This document shows, piece after piece, positions 1 through 7,689 of a stretch of 16,734 nucleotides of DNA. The stretch lies in NCBI GenBank assembly GCA_903928045.1, contig CAIYPH010000514.1, forward strand, positions 1 to 16,734, read 5' to 3'. The notes under the pieces are model-generated. The model worked only from the letters and a program-made list of their open reading frames with translations. It was not told where the DNA came from and ran no database searches. This stretch comes from an uncultured Rhodospirillales bacterium (GTDB lineage: Bacteria > Pseudomonadota > Alphaproteobacteria > Acetobacterales > Acetobacteraceae). Each line of letters begins with the position of its first letter. Positions within the stretch are counted from its first letter, which is position 1. The translations under genes were made by a program, and so were the position numbers.

Positions 1-399
1 CCACTGGTCCCGGTGCTTGGGGTTCGTCCATTTCTTCTCATGGGCGTCCAGATAGTAGCGGGCGCAGGTGCGGAACGTGATCGCGCGGGCGGTATCGGCT
101 TGGGCGGCGGCCTTGGCGGCGGCTTGCTCGGCATCGCGGGCGGCCAGGGGATCAATCCCCGCCCGGTGCATCCGCCAGAGGGCGCCGGCCTTCTCGCGCG
201 CCTCGGCGAGAGTGACGCTATTCCGCCCACGCGCCCGGCCTAGCCCCATCTCACGGGAGCGCCCGCCCCGCTTGTAGCGAAAGAACCAAAAGGCGGAATC
301 GGCGTCCCGCACCAGCAGATACAAGCCGTCGCCATCGCCATACTTACCCGGCTCGGCGGTCTTCACCTTCAATGCGGAAAGCCCCGGCGTCTTGGCCAT
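1..399 (-). CDS. Tyrosine recombinase/integrase, N-terminal part (cut by window edge)
   Basis: The reading frame starts at ATG 397-399 and stays open for 133 codons to the window edge. The N-terminal 95 or so residues match the arm-type DNA-binding domain (DUF4102, PF13356) of P4-like integrases: GDGDGLYLLV near residues 21-30, then an aromatic FWFFRYK strand, RSREMGLG, and SVTLAEAREKA followed by the typical 'GIDPLAARD' turn. From about residue 108 (TFRTCARYYLDAHEKKW) the core-binding SAM-like domain begins. The catalytic domain with the R-H-R-Y residues must lie left of the window, so intactness cannot be judged. In this family the enzyme recombines an attP with a chromosomal attB, often in a tRNA gene; here a tRNA-Ser 3' end lies 154 bases upstream of the start codon. 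The ribosome-binding site is weak (GGGACGGA, 5-12 bases upstream). The family assignment is firm; the function of the carried element is unknown. Confidence 0.9.
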   Translation of the reverse strand, partial: MAKTPGLSALKVKTAEPGKYGDGDGLYLLVRDADSAFWFFRYKRGGRSREMGLGRARGRNSVTLAEAREKAGALWRMHRAGIDPLAARDAEQAAAKAAAQADTARAITFRTCARYYLDAHEKKWTNPKHRDQW

Positions 400-474
400 G
401 CGAATCCGTCCCGTCCGTGGTTCCATACCATGACACGCGAACGGGAACGGACGCAAGCGGCGGATTGCGGGCGG

Positions 475-490
475 GGATTGCCTGCAATCT
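475..490. repeat. Short palindrome upstream of the integrase gene
   Basis: GATTGC-CT-GCAATC (476-489) is a perfect 6-bp inverted repeat in the 154-base gap between the integrase start and the tRNA 3' end. A second dyad in the same gap pairs CGTCCGT (412-418) with ACGGACG (447-453). Such dyads between an integrase gene and its att site can be operators or arm-type binding sites, but nothing here proves it. Confidence 0.3.
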
Positions 491-550
491 AGCGGATTTC
501 CTGGGGTTTTTGGGGTGCCTGCGGTCGATTGCGAACGGGCAAAAACGGGT

Positions 551-643
<93 letters not shown>

Positions 644-657
644 AGGCAGCGCGGCGG

Positions 658-686
658 GTTATAGGTAAAGCCGTGGGGCGCCGCAA
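658..686 (-). promoter_or_regulatory. Likely promoter of tRNA-Ser
   Basis: On the minus strand a -35-like TTGCGG (681-686) and a -10-like TATAAC (658-663) are separated by exactly 17 bases and end 14 bases before the tRNA 5' end. This is a reasonable sigma-70-type spacing and position for a tRNA promoter. The -35 matches the consensus only in part. Confidence 0.45.
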
Positions 687-714
687 TGGGTAGCGGCGAT
701 GAATGTCAACGGCG

Positions 715-1830
715 TTACCATCCGTTGATCCGCCGCCACACCGCGATCACCTCGTCGGAGCCATCCACCACGAAGTAGCGGTCATGCGCGGCGGAGGTCA
801 TGCAGACATGGTTGGGGGCGATGCGCAGCTTGTCGCCGATGCGCAATCCGGGGCCGGGCACGCCGGGGTCGAGGTCGATGACGCCGTGCTCCTGGTTGGC
901 GCGCTTCACCAGCGCGTGGCCGAGGCTCGCCGCGCCATGGATGTCGCGGACATGGCCGAAGCCCCAGTCATGCGGCGCGGCCTCGGTGCTGCGGTCCTTC
1001 GACAGCGCGATCCCGCCGGCATCGACGACGATGCGCCCCTCCGCCGGGCGGCGGCCGATGATGCTCGTGAGCACGGTCACCGCGATGTCGGCGTGGCCGT
1101 GGGTGCCGATTTCGGCCTGGAACAGGTCCCCCAGCATATAGACACCCGCCCGCACCTCGGTGATGCCATCGAGCGAGCCCGCGTAGAGCGCGGTGGGGGA
1201 GCTGCCCATAGAGACGATCGGGCAGGCATGGCCGGCCGCACGCATGCGCTCGGCGGCGACAATGGCACCTTGGCGTTCCGTCTCGGCGATGGTCTCCATG
1301 TCGCCGATCGAGCGACCGGAATAGGAGTGGCCGGCATGGGTCATGATGCCGGCGAGGCGGCTGCCGAGCCGGGTGGCGATCTCCAGCAATGCCGGGCTGT
1401 CCGGCGCGATGCCGCCGCGCGCCTCGCCACAATCTACCTCGATCAGCGCCCGAACCGCGCCCGCATGGCCGCCGATCACCCCGGCGACATCGACATCGTC
1501 GGTAATCACCATGATCTCCGCGCCGGACGCATTCAGCGCGGCCACCCGCTCCAGCTTCTCCGGCGTGATGCCGACCGCGTAGAGCTGGTCAGTGATGCCA
1601 TGGGCCATGAAATACTCGGCCTCCGCCAGGGTGGAGACGGTGATGCCCGGCGTTCTGGTCAGGCAGGTCTCCAGCGCCAAGCGCGCGACATCGATCGACT
1701 TCGCGGTCTTCATGTGCGGCCGCAGCGCCACCCCATGGCGGCCGACGGCGCTTGCCATGGCGTCAAGGTTGCGCTGGAGAATCCCGCGATCCAGCACCAG
1801 GCAGGGGGTCGGCAGATCGGCGAGTTTCAT
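715..1830 (-). CDS. D-serine dehydratase/D-threonine aldolase-like PLP enzyme (DSD1 family)
   Basis: A 371-residue fold type III PLP enzyme with an alanine racemase-like N-terminal barrel and a DSD1-type C-terminal domain. The PLP lysine is K41 in RPHMKTAKS. Near the C-terminus PNHVCMT gives H341-x-C343, the metal-binding pair seen in zinc-dependent D-serine dehydratases (D-threonine aldolases usually have H-x-D). Known members act on D-serine, D-threonine or 3-hydroxyaspartate; the exact substrate cannot be read from the sequence. The start ATG (1828-1830) overlaps the stop of the upstream metallopeptidase as ATGA, so translation is probably coupled. The frame stays open further upstream, but that extension is antisense-like shadow sequence inside the neighbour and has no family match. 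It is the last gene of a three-gene minus-strand operon. Confidence 0.9.
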   Translation of the reverse strand: MKLADLPTPCLVLDRGILQRNLDAMASAVGRHGVALRPHMKTAKSIDVARLALETCLTRTPGITVSTLAEAEYFMAHGITDQLYAVGITPEKLERVAALNASGAEIMVITDDVDVAGVIGGHAGAVRALIEVDCGEARGGIAPDSPALLEIATRLGSRLAGIMTHAGHSYSGRSIGDMETIAETERQGAIVAAERMRAAGHACPIVSMGSSPTALYAGSLDGITEVRAGVYMLGDLFQAEIGTHGHADIAVTVLTSIIGRRPAEGRIVVDAGGIALSKDRSTEAAPHDWGFGHVRDIHGAASLGHALVKRANQEHGVIDLDPGVPGPGLRIGDKLRIAPNHVCMTSAAHDRYFVVDGSDEVIAVWRRINGW

Positions 1831-3368
1831 GGCGCGGCCCCCGTCCAGGTCGTATGCCCGTCGAGCGGCACCACCGGGCGCGGCAGATGGCGCCAGGCGA
1901 AATGGGCGAGCATCGGCGAGGTGAGGCCGGGCGTGTCCACCTCGATCACCTGCTCGTGCTTGAAGAACTCGTCGAAGCCGCCGCGGAAATGCCCGCGGGA
2001 TTTCACGTGCACCACCTTGGCCGCGCCGATATCGAGCCCGAAGGATTCGAAAAATGCGGGGTCGGCGCATTGCACGCGCTGGGAGATCACCACCACGGTG
2101 ATGCCGTCGAGATCGATCGCCGCGGAGGGGCCGAGATCGACGATGGAGCCGGCGAAAATGCCGCGGCGGCATTGCACCGGGCCCGGATGCAGGCGGCGCA
2201 CCACGGCGGGGGCGGCGAAGGGCTTGGAGAAGTCGGAATCGGCCGCGCGGTTGAAATGCGCGGGGAAGTGCGCGCCCTCGCCGAGGCGGTGCGCTTCGGC
2301 GGCGAGCGTGGGGTCGAAGATCACGCCGCACAGGGCGCCGCTGATGCCGGCGGTGTGGAAGGCTTCCAGGATGAACATCGTGTTGCCCCGACCGCCGCCG
2401 CCGGGGTTATCGGCGACATCGGCGAATACCAGGGCCGGCTTGCCGTTGTGCCCGGCGTGGCGGGCGAGTTCCACCGCCTCGGCGAGGGGGGTGAGGCGGG
2501 GGTGGAACTGCGCCCGGCGCGCCCAGCCGGCGGTGGCGATCTCCAGCGCCAGCGCCTCGGCGGCGTCCTGGTCGGTGGCCGTCACCACGGCGGTGAGGCC
2601 GTTGAACGCGGTATCGGCGAAGGCGAAGCCGCCCATGACGGAGACGTTGAGCACGCGCCCGGCGTAGGGCGCCTCGCGCATGCGCTGCTGGCCGAGGTCG
2701 ATCAGCTCGCCATAGGGGCGGTTCGGTGCATCCTTGCCGGTCAGCATCGTCACCGTCGGCGGCACGATCGGCAGGCGGACCTTGGCGATATGGGTTTTCG
2801 TGCCGTCCAGCAGCCGGCGCAGCAGTTGCGCCGATTCGATGCCGCATTCCCGCATGTCCATATGCGGGTTGGTGCGGTAGCCGACGAAGCCGTTGATGGT
2901 GGCGATATCGGCGTCCGAGATATTGCCATGCAGGTCGTAGCTGGCGACCACCGGGACATCCGGGCCGACGATGCTGCGCACCATGGTCTGGATGGTGCCC
3001 TCGGGGTCGTCGTCATGCTCCACCAGCCCCGCGCCATGCATCACGCAATAGACGCCATCGAGCCGCCCGGCTTCGCGAAGTCCGGCCTCCATTTCCGCGA
3101 GCAAGGCGCGGAAGAAGCCGCTTTCGGTCGGTCCGTTGGGCTCGGCCATGGCGATCACCAGGGGCACCGGCTCCCAGGGGCCGGCCGCATCCATGTCGGC
3201 GACGAAGCCGGGCAGTTCGGCGAGCATGCGGGGTGCCGCGGCGCGGGCCTCGGCGAGCATGGCGGGGCCGCGGAACAGCGTCTTCTCCGCGAAGTCCTTT
3301 TCGTGGGCCACCGGGGCGAAGCGGTTGCACTCGATGGAGAAGCCCAGCAGGGCGATGCGGCGGCTCAC
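1827..3368 (-). CDS. M81 family metallopeptidase (MlrC-like)
   Basis: This 513-residue protein has the full length of the M81/MlrC family: an N-terminal DUF1485-type domain (PF07364, roughly residues 4-290) and a C-terminal MlrC domain (PF07171). The opening strand ALLGFSIECNRFAP carries the family E13-x-N15 pair. MHGAG (110-114), SYDLHGN (D145, H147, N149) and NPHMD (H169, D171) are the likely zinc and catalytic region. The best-known member, MlrC, cleaves linearised microcystin products; most members have unknown substrates. I chose the GTG start at 3366-3368, which gives MSRRIALLGF and a four-base GTGA overlap with the upstream gene. An upstream-extended frame adds only shadow sequence. 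There is no signal peptide, so it is probably cytosolic. It lies between two PLP enzymes, which suggests it releases an amino-acid substrate for them; this is inference. Confidence 0.9.
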   Translation of the reverse strand: MSRRIALLGFSIECNRFAPVAHEKDFAEKTLFRGPAMLAEARAAAPRMLAELPGFVADMDAAGPWEPVPLVIAMAEPNGPTESGFFRALLAEMEAGLREAGRLDGVYCVMHGAGLVEHDDDPEGTIQTMVRSIVGPDVPVVASYDLHGNISDADIATINGFVGYRTNPHMDMRECGIESAQLLRRLLDGTKTHIAKVRLPIVPPTVTMLTGKDAPNRPYGELIDLGQQRMREAPYAGRVLNVSVMGGFAFADTAFNGLTAVVTATDQDAAEALALEIATAGWARRAQFHPRLTPLAEAVELARHAGHNGKPALVFADVADNPGGGGRGNTMFILEAFHTAGISGALCGVIFDPTLAAEAHRLGEGAHFPAHFNRAADSDFSKPFAAPAVVRRLHPGPVQCRRGIFAGSIVDLGPSAAIDLDGITVVVISQRVQCADPAFFESFGLDIGAAKVVHVKSRGHFRGGFDEFFKHEQVIEVDTPGLTSPMLAHFAWRHLPRPVVPLDGHTTWTGAAP

Positions 3369-4498
3369 AGCGATACCCCCAGCAGCTCGGCAATGCGCGG
3401 CGTGGATTTGAGGCCGCTGCCGGTCAGCACGATCACCGTGGTCTGCTCCGGCGTGATGGCGCCCGATTCCAGCAGCCGGGCGAAAGCGGCGGCGGCCTGG
3501 CAGCTCGTCGGCTCGGCGTAGATGCCCATGCCCGCGAGCTCCAGCGTGGCGGCGGCAATTTCGGCCTCGGACAGCAGCACCGCGCCGCCCCCGGTCTCGC
3601 GCAGCACGCCCAGGCATTCGCGCAGGCGAAGCGGCTGGGCGATCGCGGTGCCCTCGGCCATGGTCGGTAGCACCGGGCGGTCCGGCATGGTGTCGATTCC
3701 CTCGAGGAAAGCGGCGGCGATGGGGCCGCAATTGGCGGGCTGGGCGGCGAAGATGCGTGGCATGGCGTCGATCTCGCCGGCGCGCAGCAGCTCGGCGAAC
3801 CCGATTTCGCAGCCCAGCACGTTGGAGCCGGCGCCGCAGGGCACGATCACGTTGTCCGGCGCGCGGAAGCCAAGATCCTCCCACAGCTCATAGGCCAGCG
3901 TCTTGGTGCCTTGCAGGAAGAAGGGCTGCCAGTTGTGGCTGGCGTAGAACACCTCCGCCGAGCGCGCCACCGCGGCGTCCGACGTCGCCTGGCGGGAACC
4001 CGGGATGAGCTCGACGGCGGCGCCATGGGCGCGCATCTGCACCGTCTTGGCCGGGCTGGTGGAGGAGGGCGCCATGATGGTGGCGCGCATGCCGCCGGCC
4101 GCCGCGTAGCAGGAGACCGCGGCGCCGCCATTGCCGGAGCTGTCCTCCAGCACCTCGGAGATGCCCTGCTGGCGCAGGATGGAGAGCATCACGCTCGCCC
4201 CGCGATCCTTGAAGGAGCCGGTGGGCATGAACCACTCGCACATCAGCAATGCCTCGGCGCCCCCGATCCGCCGCGCCACCAGCGGCGTGCAGCCCTCGCC
4301 CATGGTGATGGGGTCGGCGACCAGCACCGGGAAACTCGCCCGATAGCGCCACAGGCTGCGGGTGCTCCTGTCGATCTGGTCGCGGGTGATGCCTGGCAGC
4401 GGTGTCAGCAGCAGGGGCGCGTGGCCCTCGCCGCACCAGCGTGGCGCGTCGATCGCGAAGGTTGCACCGCTGCGCGGGTCGAGATAGGCGACGTCCAT
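3365..4498 (-). CDS. Threonine synthase-like PLP-dependent enzyme
   Basis: A 377-residue fold type II PLP enzyme. The PLP lysine is K97 in MPTGSFKDRGAS, the typical threonine synthase/dehydratase motif. DSSGNGGAAVSCYAA (about residues 118-132) is the substrate/PLP ring loop, PCGAGSNVLG is the phosphate-binding loop, and TGSGLK near the C-terminus contacts the PLP nitrogen. The N-terminal segment with WRYRASFP resembles the COG0498 (ThrC) group. A housekeeping threonine synthase is unlikely: there is no thrB or hom nearby, and the gene heads an operon with an M81 peptidase and a DSD1-type enzyme. Related enzymes do beta-elimination or replacement on hydroxy- or diamino acids. A good Shine-Dalgarno (AGGAGA) precedes ATG 4496-4498. 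Its stop overlaps the next gene's GTG. Family is firm; reaction is uncertain. Confidence 0.87.
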   Translation of the reverse strand: MDVAYLDPRSGATFAIDAPRWCGEGHAPLLLTPLPGITRDQIDRSTRSLWRYRASFPVLVADPITMGEGCTPLVARRIGGAEALLMCEWFMPTGSFKDRGASVMLSILRQQGISEVLEDSSGNGGAAVSCYAAAGGMRATIMAPSSTSPAKTVQMRAHGAAVELIPGSRQATSDAAVARSAEVFYASHNWQPFFLQGTKTLAYELWEDLGFRAPDNVIVPCGAGSNVLGCEIGFAELLRAGEIDAMPRIFAAQPANCGPIAAAFLEGIDTMPDRPVLPTMAEGTAIAQPLRLRECLGVLRETGGGAVLLSEAEIAAATLELAGMGIYAEPTSCQAAAAFARLLESGAITPEQTTVIVLTGSGLKSTPRIAELLGVSL

Positions 4499-4553
4499 TG
4501 CTCAGCTCTCCTGTTGCCGTCAGGCTGCCGCCGCCCGTCCACGAGGTCAACCG
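4499..4553. promoter_or_regulatory. Divergent intergenic region between the PLP/M81 operon and the M20 gene
   Basis: Only 55 bases separate the two divergent start codons. Both Shine-Dalgarno sequences lie here: AGGAGA for the minus-strand operon and ACGAGG (about 4541-4546) for the M20 gene. The promoters must overlap within this stretch or lie inside the coding sequences, so the two units are probably co-regulated. I do not see convincing -35/-10 boxes. Confidence 0.4.
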
Positions 4554-5654
4554 ATGCCATCCGAATTGCATGCCCTGGCCAGCGCCCTGGTCGCCATCGA
4601 CAGCCGCAGCTTCGTCTCCAACCTGCCGCTCGCCGAGCGCATCGAGCGCGAGCTGGCGGGCTTCGAGATCGAGCGGCTGGACTATCTCGACGACAATCTG
4701 GTGCCCAAGCGCGCTTTGGTCGCCCATCGCGGCCCCCAAGGCGGCATCGCCTTCTCCGGCCACATGGATACCGTGCCCGATACCGGCTGGAGCGAGGACC
4801 CCTGGTCCGGCCGCATCGCCGATGGCTTCCTGCACGGGCTCGGCAGCACCGACATGAAGGGCCCCGTCGCCGCCTGCATCATCGCCGCCCGCTCGCTGCC
4901 GGCCGACATCCCCGTCACCCTCCTGCTCACCACCGACGAGGAAACCACCAAAGCCGGCGCCCGCATCATCGCCGCCCGCTCCGACCTCGCCCGCCGCGCC
5001 AGGCCCACGGCGATCCTGGTCGCCGAACCCACCCGCATGCGCCCGGTGCGCGGCCATCGTGCCCATATCGCCTTCACCGCGGTCGCCACCGGCATCCAGG
5101 CCCACAGCAGCACCGGCAAAGGCCGCAACGCCAACTGGGACCTCGTGGAATTCCTCGCCGAGATGAAGGCGGTCTACCTCCGCCTGCGCACCGACCCCAC
5201 GCTGCATGACGCCGACTACGACCCGCCGTTCAGCGACTTCAACCTCACCATCGACAATCACGGCGCGGCCGTGAACGTCACCGTCCCGAAATCCACCGTG
5301 CGCATCAAATTCCGCTACAGCGCCAAGGTGGACCCCACCCCCGTGCTCGATGCCGTGCGTGGCGCCGCCGCCCGCGCCGGCCTGGCCCTCGCCGAGGCGC
5401 GCGAGGGCTTCCCCCCCGAACTCCCCGCCAGCCACCCGCTGATCGCCCTCTGCGCCGCGCAAACCAACCAGGCCCCCCTCACCGCCCCCTACGGCACCGA
5501 TGCCTCGGAGCTTCAGGCCCTCGCCCCCTGCGTCATCATGGGGCCCGGCGATATCGGCGAGGCGCACACGCCACAGGAGAAGCTCAGGATCGAGGAGCTG
5601 GATGCGGCGGTGCCGGTGTTTCGGCGGTTGGCGGAAATCATGGCGAGAAAGTAA
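4554..5654 (+). CDS. M20 family metallohydrolase (ArgE/DapE-like deacylase)
   Basis: A 366-residue zinc hydrolase of the M20/ArgE/DapE group. The metal ligands are visible in order: H70 and D72 in SGHMDTVP, bridging D100 in STDMKG, catalytic E129 and metal E130 in TTDEE, E158 in VAEPT, and the C-terminal H338 in GEAHTP. The central lid (dimerisation) domain contains the typical AHSS turn in IQAHSSTGKG. These enzymes cut an amide bond of N-acyl amino acids or dipeptides in the cytosol. DapE itself is less likely because of its place: it is divergent from, and 55 bases away from, an operon of two PLP enzymes and an M81 peptidase, which points to a catabolic deacylase. The start is supported by ACGAGG about seven bases upstream. 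The TAA stop lies at the very edge of the intergenic repeat that follows. Confidence 0.9.
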   Translation: MPSELHALASALVAIDSRSFVSNLPLAERIERELAGFEIERLDYLDDNLVPKRALVAHRGPQGGIAFSGHMDTVPDTGWSEDPWSGRIADGFLHGLGSTDMKGPVAACIIAARSLPADIPVTLLLTTDEETTKAGARIIAARSDLARRARPTAILVAEPTRMRPVRGHRAHIAFTAVATGIQAHSSTGKGRNANWDLVEFLAEMKAVYLRLRTDPTLHDADYDPPFSDFNLTIDNHGAAVNVTVPKSTVRIKFRYSAKVDPTPVLDAVRGAAARAGLALAEAREGFPPELPASHPLIALCAAQTNQAPLTAPYGTDASELQALAPCVIMGPGDIGEAHTPQEKLRIEELDAAVPVFRRLAEIMARK

Positions 5655-5804
5655 GCAAGCACTTCTTTTTTGGAAAAAAGAAGCAAAAAACTTTTATCCG
5701 TTTGCTGCGTACCGCTCCCAGCTATCCACATGGCCAAGCCAACGGCATCGAACAGAGCAAAAAGTTTTTTTGGTTCTTTTTGTTCACAAAAAGAACACCC
5801 TTCC
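5655..5804. repeat. Intergenic AT-rich hairpin repeat, copy A (two arms)
   Basis: This copy fills the gap between two convergent genes. The left hairpin is 5662-5683 (CTTCTTTTTT, short loop, AAAAAAGAAG), followed by CAAAAAACTTTTATCCGTTTG. The right arm is an inverted version with hairpin 5773-5796 (GTTCTTTTTG/CAAAAAGAAC), preceded by CAAAAAGTTTTTTTG. Between the arms lies a non-palindromic core that shares GTACCGCTCCC (5709-5719) and CCAACGGCAT (5739-5748) with copy D. The M20 stop codon touches the left end and the Tim44-like stop codon (5805-5807) touches the right end. The hairpins may end or protect both convergent transcripts, although the run after each hairpin is A-rich rather than the classic U tract. 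Confidence 0.85.
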
Positions 5805-6731
5805 TCACCTAGCCTGCTGAATCGCCGTCAACACCCACCGCCCGCCAGGCACCCGCAGGAACGTCCAGAACTCCGCCGCCTGGGTCCGCCGCACCGGATC
5901 GCCATCGACAACCCGCCCGGCCCGGTCCCGCGTCACGTCGATCATCGAGAAGCGCATCGCAACCGTGGCATATTCCCGCCCGCCCTCCGACCACGCCTCG
6001 GACAGGTCGCCCTGATCGAGATGCACATCCGTCACCGTGTTCACCACGCTGCGGCTCTGCTGCTCGGTCAACTGCTCCGCGAAGTAGCTCGCCATTTCCG
6101 GCGAGGCCAGCGCCCGCAGCGAGCCGACATCATGCGCCGACCAGGCGGCCTGGATGGCGTGCAGCTCCTCCTCGAACTGGTGGTAGTCGGCCGGCGTGAT
6201 GGTCACCGGCGGCTGGCCCCCACCGCCACCGGCCATCATCTCCGGCCCGCCCGTGCGCGCATAGGCGGCGGGCCCGGCGGCCGCGTACTGCGTCCGTCCG
6301 GCGAAGAACCGCCAGATCATCCGGCCGATCCACACCACCAGGAAGATCTGGAGCAGGAAGCCGAAGAACCCGGCAAACCCATGCATGCCATGGAACATCC
6401 CGCCGCCGAACAACATCCCGCCAATCCCGGCGCCGAGCAGCCCGCCCATCAGGCCAGACATGAACGGCGACCGCCCACCGAGCGCCGAGCCGAACGGCGC
6501 CCCCGCCGGCGACCCGGCATAGGAAGGCGCCGGCGCCGCCTGCGGCGTCATGCTGCGCTGCATCGGCGCGGCCGAGGTCGCCGTATTGGTCGAGGGCGGC
6601 GCGGAATAGGTGCGCGTCCCGCGGCTGCCGGAAGACGTGCCAGCCCCCGCCCGCGCGAACGCATCACCCGGCGCGATGGCCATGGCAAATACCAGCACGG
6701 CGGCGGCGATGAAGGCGAAACGGCGAAACAT
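5805..6731 (-). CDS. Tim44-like domain protein, membrane-anchored and exported
   Basis: A 308-residue protein. Residues 1-27 form a signal peptide or anchor (MFRRF, hydrophobic core, cleavage possible after AFA). A low-complexity Ser/Thr/Ala/Pro stretch (28-80) follows, then a Gly/Met-rich hydrophobic segment (92-112) and a clear membrane helix (about 119-140). The C-terminal part (178-308) fits the Tim44-like fold: QFEEELHAIQAAWSAHD, MASYFAEQL and the ending EFWTFLRVPGGRWVLTAIQ. Bacterial Tim44-like proteins have poorly known roles; mitochondrial Tim44 binds the import motor, which does not apply directly here. The Shine-Dalgarno AGGGA (6741-6745 complement) is nine bases before ATG. The stop lies at the border of the repeat, which separates it from the convergent M20 gene. 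Confidence 0.85.
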   Translation of the reverse strand: MFRRFAFIAAAVLVFAMAIAPGDAFARAGAGTSSGSRGTRTYSAPPSTNTATSAAPMQRSMTPQAAPAPSYAGSPAGAPFGSALGGRSPFMSGLMGGLLGAGIGGMLFGGGMFHGMHGFAGFFGFLLQIFLVVWIGRMIWRFFAGRTQYAAAGPAAYARTGGPEMMAGGGGGQPPVTITPADYHQFEEELHAIQAAWSAHDVGSLRALASPEMASYFAEQLTEQQSRSVVNTVTDVHLDQGDLSEAWSEGGREYATVAMRFSMIDVTRDRAGRVVDGDPVRRTQAAEFWTFLRVPGGRWVLTAIQQAR

Positions 6732-6759
6732 GCTCGGCGATCCCTGTGACTGACGGTGC

Positions 6760-6765
6760 AGTATA
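6760..6765 (-). promoter_or_regulatory. Possible -10 element for the Tim44-like gene
   Basis: The minus strand reads TATACT within an AT-rich run (TATATACT), 29 bases before the start codon, in an otherwise GC-rich gap. The matching -35 region is weak, so the assignment rests on the -10 alone. Confidence 0.3.
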
Positions 6766-6786
6766 TAGTGCGAGCATAGCCCGCTT

Positions 6787-6825
6787 TGAGGGGGGCCGCA
6801 TCAGGGCAATCCCCGATGCCCCTCA
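6787..6825 (-). terminator. Hairpin overlapping the stop codon of the DUF2927 gene
   Basis: TGAGGGG (6787-6793) pairs with CCCCTCA (6819-6825), and inside it CATCAGGG (6799-6806) pairs with CCCCGATG (6811-6818) with one mismatch and a CAAT loop. The outer stem contains the stop codon of the DUF2927 gene. There is no T run after it, so a classical intrinsic terminator is not certain; it may slow or end transcription, or protect an mRNA 3' end. Confidence 0.4.
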
Positions 6826-7689
6826 CGGCGCCGGCGCGGCTTTCGCCGGCGGCTTCGCGCCCTTCTTCGCCGGCGGCTTCCCCGCCGCCTTCCCCGCCGC
6901 CTTGCCCACAGCCTTCCCCACCGCCTTGCCCGGGGCCGGGCCGAGCGCCCTCACCGCCTCGGCCACCATCGCCTCGCGCGCCATGCCCGGCTGCACCGCC
7001 TTGCCGTACATCACCCGCAGCATCCGCTCGTCATCGCGCGACAGCTTCGCCGCGCCCTGCGGGGCGAAGGCACTGGCCGGCAGGTAGGCCCCCGGCCCCA
7101 ACAGCCCGATCCCGCCACCCAGCGCGCGCAGGACACAGGCCTTGGTCTCCGCCCGCTTGCGCCCGGCATCCGCGCCGATCACCGCGGCCTTCAACACCTG
7201 GCGATCCGCGCCGGTCCATACCGGCAGCACCCAGCACGGCGCGGTCTCCACCACCGCGGCGATGAACCCATCCACTGCTGCATCATCATCGAGGAAGGCG
7301 TTGCGCAGCATCTCCCTGAGCGGCCCGCGAAACGCCGCTGGCAGGTTCGCGTCGGCGACCAGGAAGACGTTGGGCGGCAGCCGCGCCACCTCCTGCTCGG
7401 CCACCACCCGCATCGACAGCCCACTCGGCCGCGCCAGCGCCCTGAGCGCCTCCGCCGCATCGGCGCGATCCTCGGGCCGGCCGAACACAAATAGCCGCAA
7501 CGGCCCCGCCCAGCGCGAAAACACCAGGCGCGGCGGCACCGCCCATTGCGGGTTGGCGTCGAAGTTGAGCATGGCGAGCTGTTCGGCGATATCCGCCGGC
7601 TTCGCGGCCGGCACCGCCGGCGCCGGCTTCTTGGCCACCGGCGCCGCAGCGGCCAGCAGCAGCAGAACCAGGGCGCCGAGCCGCCTCAC
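6823..7689 (-). CDS. DUF2927 domain protein, exported, with lysine/alanine-rich tail
   Basis: With the GTG start at 7687-7689 the protein has 288 residues and opens with a clean signal peptide (MRRLGALVLLLLAAAAPVA). The central part resembles the DUF2927 family: a strand LRLFVFG, later CWVLPVWTG, a conserved Cys in KACVLRALGGGIGLLG, then ASAFAP and the closing DDERMLRVMYG..VQPGM. Residues 252-288 are a Lys/Ala/Gly/Pro tail with repeated VGKA/AGKA/PAK units, similar in composition to histone H1-like tails. The GTG overlaps the stop of the upstream reductase gene (GTGA), implying translational coupling. A longer frame from ATG 7731 exists but would bury the signal peptide. The molecular function of DUF2927 is unknown; assignment to the family is by pattern only. 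Confidence 0.72.
   Translation of the reverse strand: MRRLGALVLLLLAAAAPVAKKPAPAVPAAKPADIAEQLAMLNFDANPQWAVPPRLVFSRWAGPLRLFVFGRPEDRADAAEALRALARPSGLSMRVVAEQEVARLPPNVFLVADANLPAAFRGPLREMLRNAFLDDDAAVDGFIAAVVETAPCWVLPVWTGADRQVLKAAVIGADAGRKRAETKACVLRALGGGIGLLGPGAYLPASAFAPQGAAKLSRDDERMLRVMYGKAVQPGMAREAMVAEAVRALGPAPGKAVGKAVGKAAGKAAGKPPAKKGAKPPAKAAPAP

Noticed and set aside
704..709. TTGACA (minus strand) as -35 of the tRNA promoter
   Set aside because: It lies 40 bases from the TATAAC -10 element, too far for a promoter; TTGCGG at 17 bases fits better.
703..3521. Long plus-strand open frames opposite the PLP and M81 genes
   Set aside because: They are rich in Arg, Ala, Gly and His and match no family. 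The minus strand encodes complete enzymes with catalytic motifs. Such frames are a by-product of high GC at third positions.
3369..3884. Upstream extension of the M81 reading frame
   Set aside because: The added residues lie within the threonine synthase-like gene in another frame and show no M81 similarity; the GTG start gives the family N-terminus exactly.
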